Below are positions 1-6,267 of a DNA stretch of 9,405 bases, piece after piece. Under the pieces are notes generated by a model. It was not told the origin of the DNA and did not search any database. It worked only from the letters and a program-made list of their open reading frames with translations. How positions within the stretch are numbered: the first letter of the stretch is position 1; every line of letters begins with the position of its first letter. The translations under genes were made by a program, and so were the position numbers. Source of the stretch: CAYGAW01 sp964347945 (lineage in GTDB: Bacteria; Chloroflexota; Anaerolineae; UBA7937; B3-Chlor); NCBI GenBank assembly GCA_964347945.1, contig CAYGAW010000050.1:1-9405 (forward strand), written 5' to 3'.

Positions 1-1107
1 ACCAAGGTATTGAGTTTCAAGGATCTGGCGGAGTATCGAGCCTTCGACACCATCGACAATGCTCCGGAGGAGAAGGCTCGTGGGTTGACCATCGCCATCT
101 CTCACGTGGAGTACTCGACGGAGAACCGTCACTATGCCCATGTGGACTGCCCTGGTCACGCTGACTACATCAAGAACATGATCACTGGTGCGGCGCAGAT
201 GGATGGGGCGATACTGGTGGTGAGTGCTCCTGACGGGCCTATGCCTCAGACGAGGGAGCACGTCTTGTTGGCTCGTCAGGTGGAAGTGCCCAGCATGGTG
301 GTGTTCCTTAACAAAGTGGACATGATGGACGATCCGGAGTTGTTGGAGTTGGTGGAGTTGGAGTTACGGGAGTTATTGGACGGGTACCAGTTCCCTGGGG
401 ATGAGACACCCATTGTGCGGGGTTCGGCCTTGGAGGCCATGAACTCCTCCAGCACAGACCCTGATGCTCCGGAGTACGAGTGCATCTGGGAGCTTTTGGA
501 TGCGGTAGACAACTACATCCCCACGCCTGAGAGGGAGATGGACAAGCCTTTCCTGATGCCGATAGAGGATGTTTTTGGCATCAAGGGGCGGGGGACGGTA
601 GTTACCGGCAGAGTGGAGCGAGGTACGGTCAAGGTTGGTGAGGAAGTAGAGATCGTAGGATTGGGACCCGACGTGCGCAAGACGGTGTGCACTGGGGTGG
701 AGATGTTCCACAAGCTGTTGGACCAAGGTATAGCTGGGGACAACATCGGCTGCCTGCTGCGGGGTGTAGAGAGGCAAGAAGTGGAGCGAGGGATGGTGCT
801 ATCGAAGCCGGGGAGCATCAAGCCCCACACCACCTTTGAGGGCAGCGTATACGTATTGCGGAAGGATGAGGGCGGTAGGCACACGCCGTTCTTCGCAGGG
901 TATCGGCCACAGTTCTACATCAGGACCATGGATGTGACAGGGGCGGTGAGCCTGCCCGAGGGCGTGGAGATGGTGATGCCTGGGGACAATGTGAATCTCC
1001 AGATAGAATTGATAGTGCCGGTGGCCCTGGAAGAAGGGTCGCGCTTCGCCCTCCGTGAAGGAGGCCGAACGGTCGGCGCAGGAGTGATCACCAAGATCGT
1101 CGAGTGA
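1..1107 (+). CDS. tuf: Elongation factor Tu, 5'-truncated by the window edge
   Basis: EF-Tu is the GTPase that carries aminoacyl-tRNA to the ribosomal A site. The reading frame is open from base 1 (first codons T-K-V-L), so the gene starts upstream. By alignment from memory about 32 N-terminal residues are missing, including the P-loop GHVDHGKT. The in-frame TTG at base 10 is not a real start. Visible GTPase motifs are RGLTI (switch I, codons near 79-93), DCPGH with the catalytic His (145-159), NKVD (310-321) and SAL (424-432). Domains 2 and 3 follow, with GRGTVVTGRVERG, GGRHTPFF and the usual C-terminus VGAGVITKIVE. The 368 residues present plus the missing part give about 400, normal for the family. 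Two details stand out: Leu replaces the usual Ile in RGITI, and the segment after SAL is about six residues longer than in E. coli. The gene lies 86 bases before rpsJ, the classical str/S10 junction. Confidence 0.98.
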   Translation, partial: TKVLSFKDLAEYRAFDTIDNAPEEKARGLTIAISHVEYSTENRHYAHVDCPGHADYIKNMITGAAQMDGAILVVSAPDGPMPQTREHVLLARQVEVPSMVVFLNKVDMMDDPELLELVELELRELLDGYQFPGDETPIVRGSALEAMNSSSTDPDAPEYECIWELLDAVDNYIPTPEREMDKPFLMPIEDVFGIKGRGTVVTGRVERGTVKVGEEVEIVGLGPDVRKTVCTGVEMFHKLLDQGIAGDNIGCLLRGVERQEVERGMVLSKPGSIKPHTTFEGSVYVLRKDEGGRHTPFFAGYRPQFYIRTMDVTGAVSLPEGVEMVMPGDNVNLQIELIVPVALEEGSRFALREGGRTVGAGVITKIVE

Positions 1108-1127
1108 GGGAATCAGCCGTCTGCTCT

Positions 1128-1162
1128 AGGCATGGTGACTGCGCCAAGGGCCCCCATCGCCT
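1128..1162 (+). promoter_or_regulatory. Possible bulged hairpin in the tuf-rpsJ gap
   Basis: AGGCATGG (1128-1135) can pair with CCAT-c-GCCT (1154-1162): eight base pairs with one bulged C at 1158 and an 18-base loop. No T-run follows, so it is not a standard intrinsic terminator. It lies between the tuf stop and the rpsJ Shine-Dalgarno site (GAGGT, 1178-1182). The stem is short and imperfect and may be chance. No clear -35/-10 pair is visible in this 86-base gap. Confidence 0.2.
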
Positions 1163-1193
1163 CCAACGGACGCATGCGAGGTAGAAAGTACAG

Positions 1194-1502
1194 ATGGCCA
1201 GGGAGAAGATCAGAATCCGCTTGAAGGCTTACGATCACAAAGTACTCGATCAATCGGCTCGGAGGATAGTCGAGGCGGCTCAGAGCACCGGCGCGATCAT
1301 CGTGGGACCGGTGCCTTTGCCCACCAAGGTCGAGAAGTTCACCGTGATCCGGTCGCCGTTCATCGACAAGGATTCCCGAGAACAGTTCGAGATTCGCACC
1401 CATAAGCGCCTGATAGACGTTATCGAACCCGGCTCGAAGACAGTTGATACGCTGATGCGTCTCAACCTACCTGCTGGCGTGGACATCGAGATCAAGCTTT
1501 AG
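1194..1502 (+). CDS. rpsJ: Small ribosomal subunit protein uS10
   Basis: S10 sits in the head of the 30S subunit. In bacteria it is also NusE, partner of NusB in antitermination. The protein is 102 residues (E. coli 103). The family signature is clear at about residues 52-75: an R-S-P segment, then KDSREQFEIRTHKRLID, followed by the C-terminal strand AGVDIEIKL. The usual RSPH reads RSPF here, probably a lineage variant. The ATG start is supported by GAGGT at 1178-1182, 11 bases upstream, and by the canonical beginning MAREKIRIRLKAYDH. It is the first gene of the S10-type block and is followed by the longest gap of the window (93 bases) before rplC. Confidence 0.98.
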   Translation: MAREKIRIRLKAYDHKVLDQSARRIVEAAQSTGAIIVGPVPLPTKVEKFTVIRSPFIDKDSREQFEIRTHKRLIDVIEPGSKTVDTLMRLNLPAGVDIEIKL

Positions 1503-1533
1503 GTACCGAGCCCACCGCGGCCAGGAGGCTTAG

Positions 1534-1556
1534 TCAAGAGCGATACTGGGTCTTGA
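1534..1556 (+). promoter_or_regulatory. Possible hairpin in the rpsJ-rplC gap
   Basis: TCAAGA (1534-1539) and TCTTGA (1551-1556) are perfect inverted repeats of six bases around an 11-base loop. No T-run follows. Just upstream is AGGAGG (1523-1528), a strong Shine-Dalgarno-like sequence with no ATG, GTG or TTG at a usable distance, so it serves no visible gene. Function unknown; chance is a real possibility at this length. Confidence 0.2.
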
Positions 1557-1564
1557 GGTGCATT

Positions 1565-1588
1565 CGGAGAACGTCACTCCGCGCGGAG
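1565..1588 (+). promoter_or_regulatory. rplC leader: GGAG/CTCC/GGAG segments able to pair in two ways
   Basis: The rplC Shine-Dalgarno GGAG (1585-1588) is the right half of a perfect 12-base palindrome, CTCCGCGCGGAG (1577-1588). In mRNA this could fold as a four-pair stem with a GCGC loop, hiding the ribosome binding site. The same CTCCG (1577-1581) can instead pair with CGGAG (1565-1569) across a seven-base loop, leaving the site free. The two pairings exclude each other. The pairing is seen in the sequence; any switching role is inference. Confidence 0.25.
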
Positions 1589-1595
1589 ACTGGTG

Positions 1596-2225
1596 ATGAG
1601 AGGGATCTTAGGCAGAAAAGTGGGAATGACTCAGATCTTCGATGATGCCGGTGAGGTCAGCCCGGCGACCATCATTGAAGCGGGGCCATGCTACGTCACT
1701 CAGATCAAGACCAAGCCAAAGGACGGTTACGAAGCCATCCAGTTGGGCTTCGGGGAGGCCAAGCGTCTCAACAAGCCTCGACGCGGACACCTGCCCAAGG
1801 GAGTTCCCGACGTGCGATACCTGCGAGAGATCAAAGTCGACGATATCTCTGCCTTCGAGATTGGGCAGAAGATCGACGCTGGTATCTTCTCCGTCGGCGA
1901 ACTGGTGGATGTGACCGGTATTTCAAAAGGGAAGGGGTTCGCTGGAGCGATGAAGCGCCATGGCTTTGGTGGAGGCCCTGCTACTCACGGGCAATCTGAT
2001 CGGGCCCGGGCCCCTGGCTCCATAGGGTCCACGTCTACTCCAGGGCGCGTCTTCAAAGGCATGCGGATGGCAGGGCACATGGGTAGCCAGCGGACCACCG
2101 TTCAGAACGTCAAAGTCGTCCTCGTCGACCCAGAAAGGAATCTGTTGGCGGTCAAGGGTGCTGTGCCTGGCGCGAAGGGCGGACTGGTGACTATTAGGAG
2201 TGCAGTCAAGGGCAAGAAGAAATGA
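1596..2225 (+). CDS. rplC: Large ribosomal subunit protein uL3
   Basis: L3 binds 23S rRNA early in 50S assembly and reaches toward the peptidyl-transferase centre. The protein is 209 residues from ATG 1596, the same as E. coli. It opens with the canonical GILGRKVGMTQIF and carries the signature region GFAGAMKRHGF, APGSIGSTSTPG and FKGMRMAGHMG at about 114-163. A GTG at 1593 directly precedes the ATG. I chose the ATG because GGAG at 1585-1588 is then seven bases away rather than four. The glutamine that PrmB methylates in E. coli (in NQTPG) is a serine here. The stop overlaps the rplD start as ATGA (2222-2225), which suggests coupled translation. Confidence 0.97.
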   Translation: MRGILGRKVGMTQIFDDAGEVSPATIIEAGPCYVTQIKTKPKDGYEAIQLGFGEAKRLNKPRRGHLPKGVPDVRYLREIKVDDISAFEIGQKIDAGIFSVGELVDVTGISKGKGFAGAMKRHGFGGGPATHGQSDRARAPGSIGSTSTPGRVFKGMRMAGHMGSQRTTVQNVKVVLVDPERNLLAVKGAVPGAKGGLVTIRSAVKGKKK

Positions 2226-2848
2226 AGGTTCCTCTTCGAAACATGACCGGAAAGGTCGTCGACGAAACAGAACTCAGGGATGACATCTTCGGAATACCGC
2301 CGAACGAGGCGGTCATGCATCAGGCCTTAGTGCGCCAGTTGGCCAACGCGCGTCTAGCCACAGCCAGAACCAAGACCAGGGGCGAGGTAAGAGGCGGCGG
2401 CAGGAAACCGTGGCGGCAGAAAGGCACTGGAAGGGCGCGGCACGGCAGCATTCGCGAGCCTCAGTGGCGGGGTGGCGGCGTGGTCTTTGGTCCCCGCGCT
2501 GGCAGGAACTATCGCAAGGCTATGCCCCGCAAGATGCGGCGCTTGGCGCTGCGATCCGCACTCTCGGAGAAGGCCCGTCAAGGGCAGATCATCGTGCTTG
2601 ACAAGCTGGAAATGCCGACTCCAAAGACGAAGGAGATGCTCAGGGTATTGGACGGCCTGGCACACGACGCCAGCACCCTCATTCTCCTGCCTGAGCGCGA
2701 TCTAAACGTGGAGAAATCCGTGAATAACCTGCCCCGTGCCAAGGCGTTGCGTGCTCAGTACCTGAACCTCGTGGACGTCTTTGGCCATGACTACTTAATC
2801 ATGCCCCTAGCAGCGATGAGAGTGATCGAGGACTTCCTGGGCCAGTGA
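2222..2848 (+). CDS. rplD: Large ribosomal subunit protein uL4
   Basis: L4 is a 50S assembly protein whose long loop lines the nascent-peptide exit tunnel. In E. coli it also represses the S10 operon through a leader RNA. The 208-residue protein (E. coli 201) shows the basic tunnel loop at about 49-92: RGGGRKPWRQKGTGRARHGS, then a PQW-RGGG-VVFGP segment. The globular domain ends in LNLVDVFGHDYLIM and an LxAMRVIEDFLG tail. It starts inside the last codons of rplC (ATGA overlap), and rplW follows after 18 bases. No E. coli-like L4-binding leader is recognisable upstream of rpsJ, so autoregulation by L4 cannot be inferred here. Confidence 0.97.
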   Translation: MKVPLRNMTGKVVDETELRDDIFGIPPNEAVMHQALVRQLANARLATARTKTRGEVRGGGRKPWRQKGTGRARHGSIREPQWRGGGVVFGPRAGRNYRKAMPRKMRRLALRSALSEKARQGQIIVLDKLEMPTPKTKEMLRVLDGLAHDASTLILLPERDLNVEKSVNNLPRAKALRAQYLNLVDVFGHDYLIMPLAAMRVIEDFLGQ

Positions 2849-2853
2849 GAGAT

Positions 2854-2859
2854 AGGAGA
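2854..2859 (+). promoter_or_regulatory. Shine-Dalgarno site fixing the GTG start of rplW
   Basis: AGGAGA lies seven bases before GTG 2867, the spacing expected for initiation. It supports the non-ATG start, which in turn gives the canonical L23 N-terminus (HIYEILKRPIVTEK). Confidence 0.75.
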
Positions 2860-2866
2860 GATCGAC

Positions 2867-3151
2867 GTGCATATTTACGAGATTCTGAAGCGCCCCATCG
2901 TCACTGAGAAGACCACTCTCCAAGGGGAGCAAGGCCGATACACTTTCGAGGTCGATTCTCGTGCCAACAAACACCAGGTCAAGGAAGCAGTGGAGAAGAT
3001 CTTCAATGTGGAAGTGCGCTCTGTTAACATCATTAACATGCCTGGAAAGAGGCATGCCTACGGCCGCCACATCAGCAAGGCTCGCCCATGGAAGAAGGCG
3101 ACCGTGAAACTGGCCGAGGGGCAGTCCATAGGTTTCTTTGAGGGGGTCTAA
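2867..3151 (+). CDS. rplW: Large ribosomal subunit protein uL23
   Basis: L23 surrounds the outer end of the 50S exit tunnel and in bacteria is the docking point for trigger factor and SRP. The 94-residue protein begins with YEILKRPIVTEKT, the diagnostic L23 opening. It continues with YTFEVDSRANKHQVKEAVE (about 25-43) and the VRSVNIINMPGK strand plus basic loop (50-61), and ends in KKATVKLAEGQSIGFFEGV. The start codon is GTG, supported by AGGAGA at 2854-2859. Only two bases separate its TAA from the rplB ATG, so rplB translation probably depends on ribosomes leaving rplW. Confidence 0.97.
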   Translation: MHIYEILKRPIVTEKTTLQGEQGRYTFEVDSRANKHQVKEAVEKIFNVEVRSVNIINMPGKRHAYGRHISKARPWKKATVKLAEGQSIGFFEGV

Positions 3152-3153
3152 GT

Positions 3154-3990
3154 ATGCCCATTAAGGTCTACAAACCCACTTCTCCGGGACGCCGCGGCAT
3201 GTCCGTCACCAGCTTTGAGGACATAACCCGCACCGAGCCCGAGCGCTCGCTTCTCAGACCACTGAGAAAACAAGCTGGGCGTAACGTGCAAGGGCGCATC
3301 ACCGCTCGGCATCGAGGTGGCGGGCACAAACGTAGATATCGCCTCATAGATTTCAAGCGGGACAAGTTTGGTATCCCGGCAAGGGTCGATTCCATCGAGT
3401 ATGATCCCAACCGGTCAGCCCGCATAGCTCTGCTGGTGTACGCCGACGGTGAAAAGAGGTACATCATCGCACCTTTGGGCCTGAAGGTCAATGACGTCGT
3501 AGAGTCCGGTCCTGGCGCCGATATTCGGGTTGGCAATGCCCTGCCCATCGCCAACATCCCGGTGGGTTCGATGATCCACAATATCGAACTACACAGCGGT
3601 AAGGGAGGGCAACTGGCACGCTCCGCGGGGACCTCGGCTCAGTTGCTAGCCAAGGAAGGCCAATACGCTCAGGTACGTCTGCCGTCGGGCGAGATACGGC
3701 TCATCCATCTCGACAATCTGGCCACCATCGGGCAGGTGGGCAATACCGATTGGGGCAACATCAGCCTAGGCAAGGCAGGGAGAGCCCGTTGGCTAGGACG
3801 GCGCCCAGCCACTCGAGGGTCAGCGATGAGTCCGCGCGATCATCCCCACGGTGGTGGCGAGGGTAAGGCCCCCATCGGGATGCCATCGCCGAAGAGCCCC
3901 TGGGGCAAGAAGACCCTCGGCAAGAAGACCCGGCGCCGCAAGGATACGGATAAGTGGATAGTTCGCCGACGAGGAGCCAAGAGGAGATAG
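3154..3990 (+). CDS. rplB: Large ribosomal subunit protein uL2
   Basis: L2 is needed for subunit association and peptidyl-transferase activity. The protein is 278 residues (E. coli 273). It has the conserved N-terminal opening IKVYKPTSPGRRGMS, the RNA-binding segment ITARHRGGGHKRRYRLIDFKR (about 49-69), and the C-terminal motif MSPRDHPHGGGEG (225-237), whose central histidine, residue 230, is the family's functionally important one. A strongly basic tail (GKKTRRRKDTDKWIVRRRG) completes it. AGGGGG at 3141-3146, inside the end of rplW, is seven bases from the ATG. rpsS starts three bases after the stop, and its Shine-Dalgarno site (GAGGAG, 3981-3986) lies inside the rplB coding end. Confidence 0.98.
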   Translation: MPIKVYKPTSPGRRGMSVTSFEDITRTEPERSLLRPLRKQAGRNVQGRITARHRGGGHKRRYRLIDFKRDKFGIPARVDSIEYDPNRSARIALLVYADGEKRYIIAPLGLKVNDVVESGPGADIRVGNALPIANIPVGSMIHNIELHSGKGGQLARSAGTSAQLLAKEGQYAQVRLPSGEIRLIHLDNLATIGQVGNTDWGNISLGKAGRARWLGRRPATRGSAMSPRDHPHGGGEGKAPIGMPSPKSPWGKKTLGKKTRRRKDTDKWIVRRRGAKRR

Positions 3991-3993
3991 CGG

Positions 3994-4278
3994 ATGACCA
4001 GATCTCTCAAGAAAGGCCCATACGTAGACGCCAAACTGCTCAAGAAGGTCAAGCGCATGAAGCAGAGCGGTGACGAGTACGTGATCAAAACCTGGGCACG
4101 CGCCTCTACTATCTCCCCGGAGATGATAGGCCTTACGATAGCTGTACACGATGGGCGTCGTCACGTGCCGATCTACATCACCGAGAACATGGTGGGCCAT
4201 AAGCTGGGGGAGTTCGCGCCCACTCGGACTTTTCGCGGCCATTCCTATCGTGAAAGAGGAACGCGCATCAGAAGATAG
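3994..4278 (+). CDS. rpsS: Small ribosomal subunit protein uS19
   Basis: S19 sits in the 30S head, forms a complex with S13 and contacts the A-site finger of 23S rRNA. The 94-residue protein starts with the canonical RSLKKGPYVD. Its signature is at about 54-83: GRRHVPIYITENMVGHKLGE followed by FAPTRTFRGH. Length matches the family (E. coli 92). The ATG is placed by GAGGAG at 3981-3986, seven bases upstream within rplB. It lies in the normal rplB-rpsS-rplV order. Confidence 0.98.
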   Translation: MTRSLKKGPYVDAKLLKKVKRMKQSGDEYVIKTWARASTISPEMIGLTIAVHDGRRHVPIYITENMVGHKLGEFAPTRTFRGHSYRERGTRIRR

Positions 4279-4292
4279 ACGCAGGTGCCAAC

Positions 4293-4640
4293 ATGGGACT
4301 TGAGATCAAAGCAGTGGAGAGATTCATACCTATGTCGCCACACAAAACCAGACGCGTGATTGATCTGGTGCGGGAACGGCCCGTGGATGAGGCTCTGGCC
4401 CTCTTAAGGTTCTTGCCGCAGGCGGCAGCCAAGCCAGTGACGAAGGCCATAGAGTCAGCGGCGGCCAACGCTGAGGACGTGCACGGCTTGTCCAAGTCGG
4501 ACTTGTACATCTCTCAGATAACGGCCGATGTGGGGCCCACTCTGAAACGATTCCGGGCTGGGGCTCGAGGGCGCGTGAAGCCCATTCTCAAAAGGGGATC
4601 TCACATCACGGTGGTTCTGAGCGAGCTTGAGGAAGAATAG
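4293..4640 (+). CDS. rplV: Large ribosomal subunit protein uL22
   Basis: L22 binds 23S rRNA during assembly, and its extended hairpin lines the exit tunnel, where macrolide-resistance changes are known in the family. The 115-residue protein (E. coli 110) shows MSPHKTRRVIDLVRERPVDEAL (about 14-35, written here in part), AIESAAANAE (52-61), and the hairpin region RFRAGARGRVKPILKR (86-101) followed by SHITVVLSE. A short acidic tail (ELEEE) ends it. The start ATG has AGGTG at 4283-4287, five bases away. The next gene, rpsC, follows after 26 bases. Confidence 0.97.
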   Translation: MGLEIKAVERFIPMSPHKTRRVIDLVRERPVDEALALLRFLPQAAAKPVTKAIESAAANAEDVHGLSKSDLYISQITADVGPTLKRFRAGARGRVKPILKRGSHITVVLSELEEE

Positions 4641-4653
4641 ATAGGGCGCCGGG

Positions 4654-4659
4654 AAGGAG
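4654..4659 (+). promoter_or_regulatory. Shine-Dalgarno site fixing the TTG start of rpsC
   Basis: AAGGAG lies seven bases before TTG 4667. This strong site and the resulting canonical N-terminus (MGRKVHPVGFRLG) together make TTG the convincing start. No ATG or GTG lies in frame between the binding site and the conserved sequence. Confidence 0.8.
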
Positions 4660-4666
4660 AAGGTAG

Positions 4667-5332
4667 TTGGGCAGAAAAGTACACCCCGTAGGTTTCAGGC
4701 TAGGATTCACCAAGGACTGGAAGGCTAAGTGGTACGCTGAAGGCCTGGAATATGTGGATCTGCTGCAAGAGGACCTCGAGGTCAGACAGCTCATCCGCGG
4801 TCAAATGGCGCATGCGGGCATCTGCAGGATAGACGTCGAGCGCTTCCCGAAGCAGGTGTCGCTTACAATACACACGGCAAGACCGGGCATTGTCATCGGC
4901 CGCAAGGGATCGAGTGTAAACCTGTTGCGTCGGCAGGTGGAAGAAATGACAGGAAAGAAGGCCCGCATAGAGGTCGTTGAGGTTCCTGAACCCGAACTGA
5001 ATGCCTACCTCATTGCGGAGAGTATCTCCGCGCAACTGGCGAGGCGGATTTCTCATAAGCGAGCCATGAAGCAGGCGGCTGCCAGGGCCATGCGCTTGGG
5101 GGCTGGCGGCATCAAGATAGCCTGTGGCGGTCGCCTGGCTGGGTCCGAAATGGCGCGCCGAGACTGGACGATGGAGGGGCGTGTGCCTCTGCACACCCTG
5201 CGAGCCGACATTGACTATGCGCAAACAGAGGCCTTGACCACCTATGGCCGCATTGGGGTTAAGGTTTGGGTCTACAAGGGCGACATCTTTCCAGAGGAGG
5301 AAGAGGAAACGCCGTTCCTCGAAGGGTTCTGA
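4667..5332 (+). CDS. rpsC: Small ribosomal subunit protein uS3, TTG start
   Basis: S3 forms part of the mRNA entry pore of the 30S subunit. The protein is 221 residues (E. coli 233). It begins GRKVHPVGFRLG and has a KH-type RNA-binding core with the GxxG loop GRKG at 78-81 in ARPGIVIGRKG. The C-terminal domain signature runs from about 155 to 185 (GRLAGSEMARRDW, then GRVPLHTLRADIDYA). The C-terminus is short and acidic (a run of five E). The start is TTG, with AAGGAG at 4654-4659. rplP follows after 28 bases, the normal order. Confidence 0.97.
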   Translation: MGRKVHPVGFRLGFTKDWKAKWYAEGLEYVDLLQEDLEVRQLIRGQMAHAGICRIDVERFPKQVSLTIHTARPGIVIGRKGSSVNLLRRQVEEMTGKKARIEVVEVPEPELNAYLIAESISAQLARRISHKRAMKQAAARAMRLGAGGIKIACGGRLAGSEMARRDWTMEGRVPLHTLRADIDYAQTEALTTYGRIGVKVWVYKGDIFPEEEEETPFLEGF

Positions 5333-5360
5333 CATCGGTAACTTCAGGGGGTGACTGCTC

Positions 5361-5774
5361 ATGCTAATGCCCAAGAGAGTGAAGTATCGGAAGGCTCACC
5401 GGGGCCGCATGAAGGGCAAAGCTCGTCGTGGCGCCGAGGTGAGTTTTGGAGAGTACGGTCTCCAAGCGCTTGAGCCCTCGTGGATCACGAGCCGACAGAT
5501 AGAGGCGGCACGAAGGGCCATAGTGCGGCACGTACGACGAGGCGGCAAACTCTGGATACGCGTCTTCCCGGACAAGCCGGTAACCGTCAAGCCTGCGGAG
5601 ACCAGGATGGGCAGCGGCAAGGGCAATGTCGACCATTGGGTAGCTGTGGTCAAGCCGGGCCGAGTGCTGTTTGAAATCACCGGTGTGGACGAGAGCGCAG
5701 CTCGAGAGGCCTTCCGCTTGGCTTCCCAGAAGCTCCCTATAAAGACCCAATTCGTTAGCAGACATGAAGTGTGA
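5361..5774 (+). CDS. rplP: Large ribosomal subunit protein uL16
   Basis: L16 organises the tRNA-binding face of the 50S subunit near the A site. The protein is 137 residues (E. coli 136). It starts MLMPKRVKYRKAHRGRMKG, the usual bacterial form, so ATG 5361 is preferred over the in-frame ATG 5367. GGGGTG at 5348-5353 is seven bases upstream. Other landmarks are EPSWITSRQIEAARRAI (38-54), RVFPDKPVTVKPAETRMGSG (67-86, including the Arg that is hydroxylated in E. coli) and DHWVAVVKPGRVLFEI. A GTG overlapping its stop (5771-5774) is in frame with rpmC but is probably not the rpmC start. Confidence 0.97.
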   Translation: MLMPKRVKYRKAHRGRMKGKARRGAEVSFGEYGLQALEPSWITSRQIEAARRAIVRHVRRGGKLWIRVFPDKPVTVKPAETRMGSGKGNVDHWVAVVKPGRVLFEITGVDESAAREAFRLASQKLPIKTQFVSRHEV

Positions 5775-5791
5775 CAGCGAGGAACCGTCCG

Positions 5792-6004
5792 ATGAAGACG
5801 CTAGACCTGAGAAACATGACCTCAGAGGAGTTACGGCACGAATTGGAGAACATGTACGAGGAACTCTTCAACCTGCGTTTCCAGTTGAGTACCAACCAAC
5901 TGACCAACTACAACCGTATCCGCCAGGTCAAGAGGGACATAGCCCGTGCGAAGAGCATTCTTAGAGAGCGAGCGCTAGCCCAGACCGGGGAGGAGACATC
6001 ATGA
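5792..6004 (+). CDS. rpmC: Large ribosomal subunit protein uL29
   Basis: L29 is a small two-helix protein beside L23 at the exit of the nascent-peptide tunnel. From ATG 5792 it has 70 residues (E. coli 63). It shows the helical-hairpin pattern MTSEELRHELENMYEELFNL followed by RFQLSTNQLTN and the second helix RIRQVKRDIARAKSILRER. The alternative GTG at 5771 would overlap the rplP stop and add seven residues (MTARNRP) that the family does not usually have. AGGA at 5780-5783 sits eight bases before ATG 5792 and supports the shorter form. The stop overlaps the rpsQ start as ATGA (6001-6004). Confidence 0.93.
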   Translation: MKTLDLRNMTSEELRHELENMYEELFNLRFQLSTNQLTNYNRIRQVKRDIARAKSILRERALAQTGEETS

Positions 6005-6267
6005 TGGGACGACGCAAATCCATGGTCGGCCAAGTAGTCAGCAACAAGATGGACAAGACGGTCGTAGTGGTCGTGGAGAGGTTGGGCCGACATCCCTTAT
6101 ACAAGAAGGTGATAAGGATCCGCAAGAGGTTCAAGGCTCATGACGCCGACAATGCCTGCCAGATAGGTGACATGGTTCGCATTGTCGAGAGCCGCCCGCT
6201 GAGTAAGGAGAAACGGTGGGTGGTTGAGGAGATACTGAAGGGGCAGGCACAGAGGGTGGAGCAATGA
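6001..6267 (+). CDS. rpsQ: Small ribosomal subunit protein uS17
   Basis: S17 is a primary 16S rRNA-binding protein with an OB fold, needed for early 30S assembly. The product is 88 residues (E. coli 84). It contains GQVVSNKMDKTVVVVVERL (about 10-28), HPLYKKVIRIRKRFKAHD (31-48) and the signature GDMVRIVESRPLSKEKRWVV (56-75). The start is ambiguous: ATG 6001 overlaps the rpmC stop as ATGA, and ATG 6004 follows it directly. The AGGAG at 5991-5995 would serve either (five or eight bases). Its own stop overlaps the rplN start (6264-6267), making rpmC-rpsQ-rplN a chain of overlapping genes. Confidence 0.96.
   Translation: MMGRRKSMVGQVVSNKMDKTVVVVVERLGRHPLYKKVIRIRKRFKAHDADNACQIGDMVRIVESRPLSKEKRWVVEEILKGQAQRVEQ

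Noticed and set aside
10..12. TTG at base 10 as the start of tuf
   Set aside because: The frame is open to base 1 and codes for conserved EF-Tu residues before it. The gene is simply cut by the window edge, not N-terminally deleted.
337..378. Repeated GAGTTG-like hexamers in tuf
   Set aside because: They encode the normal leucine- and glutamate-rich helix ELLELVELELRELL of EF-Tu with a favoured TTG codon; not a DNA repeat element.
1171..1178. Eight-base palindrome CGCATGCG before the rpsJ ribosome binding site
   Set aside because: It has no loop to fold as RNA, and eight-base palindromes are expected dozens of times in a window of this size.
1593..1595. GTG just before the ATG of rplC as the start
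   Set aside because: It is only four bases from GGAG, whereas ATG 1596 is seven bases away and gives the usual L3 beginning. The difference is one residue, so it cannot be excluded fully.
3168..4242. Reverse-strand open frames (3168-3581 and 3820-4242) opposite rplB and rpsS
   Set aside because: Both are antisense shadows of highly conserved genes; the predicted proteins show no recognisable domain, and the whole window is transcribed from the other strand.
4700..5374. Reverse-strand open frame of 224 codons opposite rpsC
   Set aside because: It lies wholly opposite a universal gene with intact signatures, and its translation resembles no family I know. Such shadows are common in this base composition.
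5771..5773. GTG overlapping the rplP stop as start of rpmC
   Set aside because: It would add seven residues not typical of L29 and has a poor ribosome binding site, whereas ATG 5792 has AGGA at good spacing and gives a standard N-terminus.
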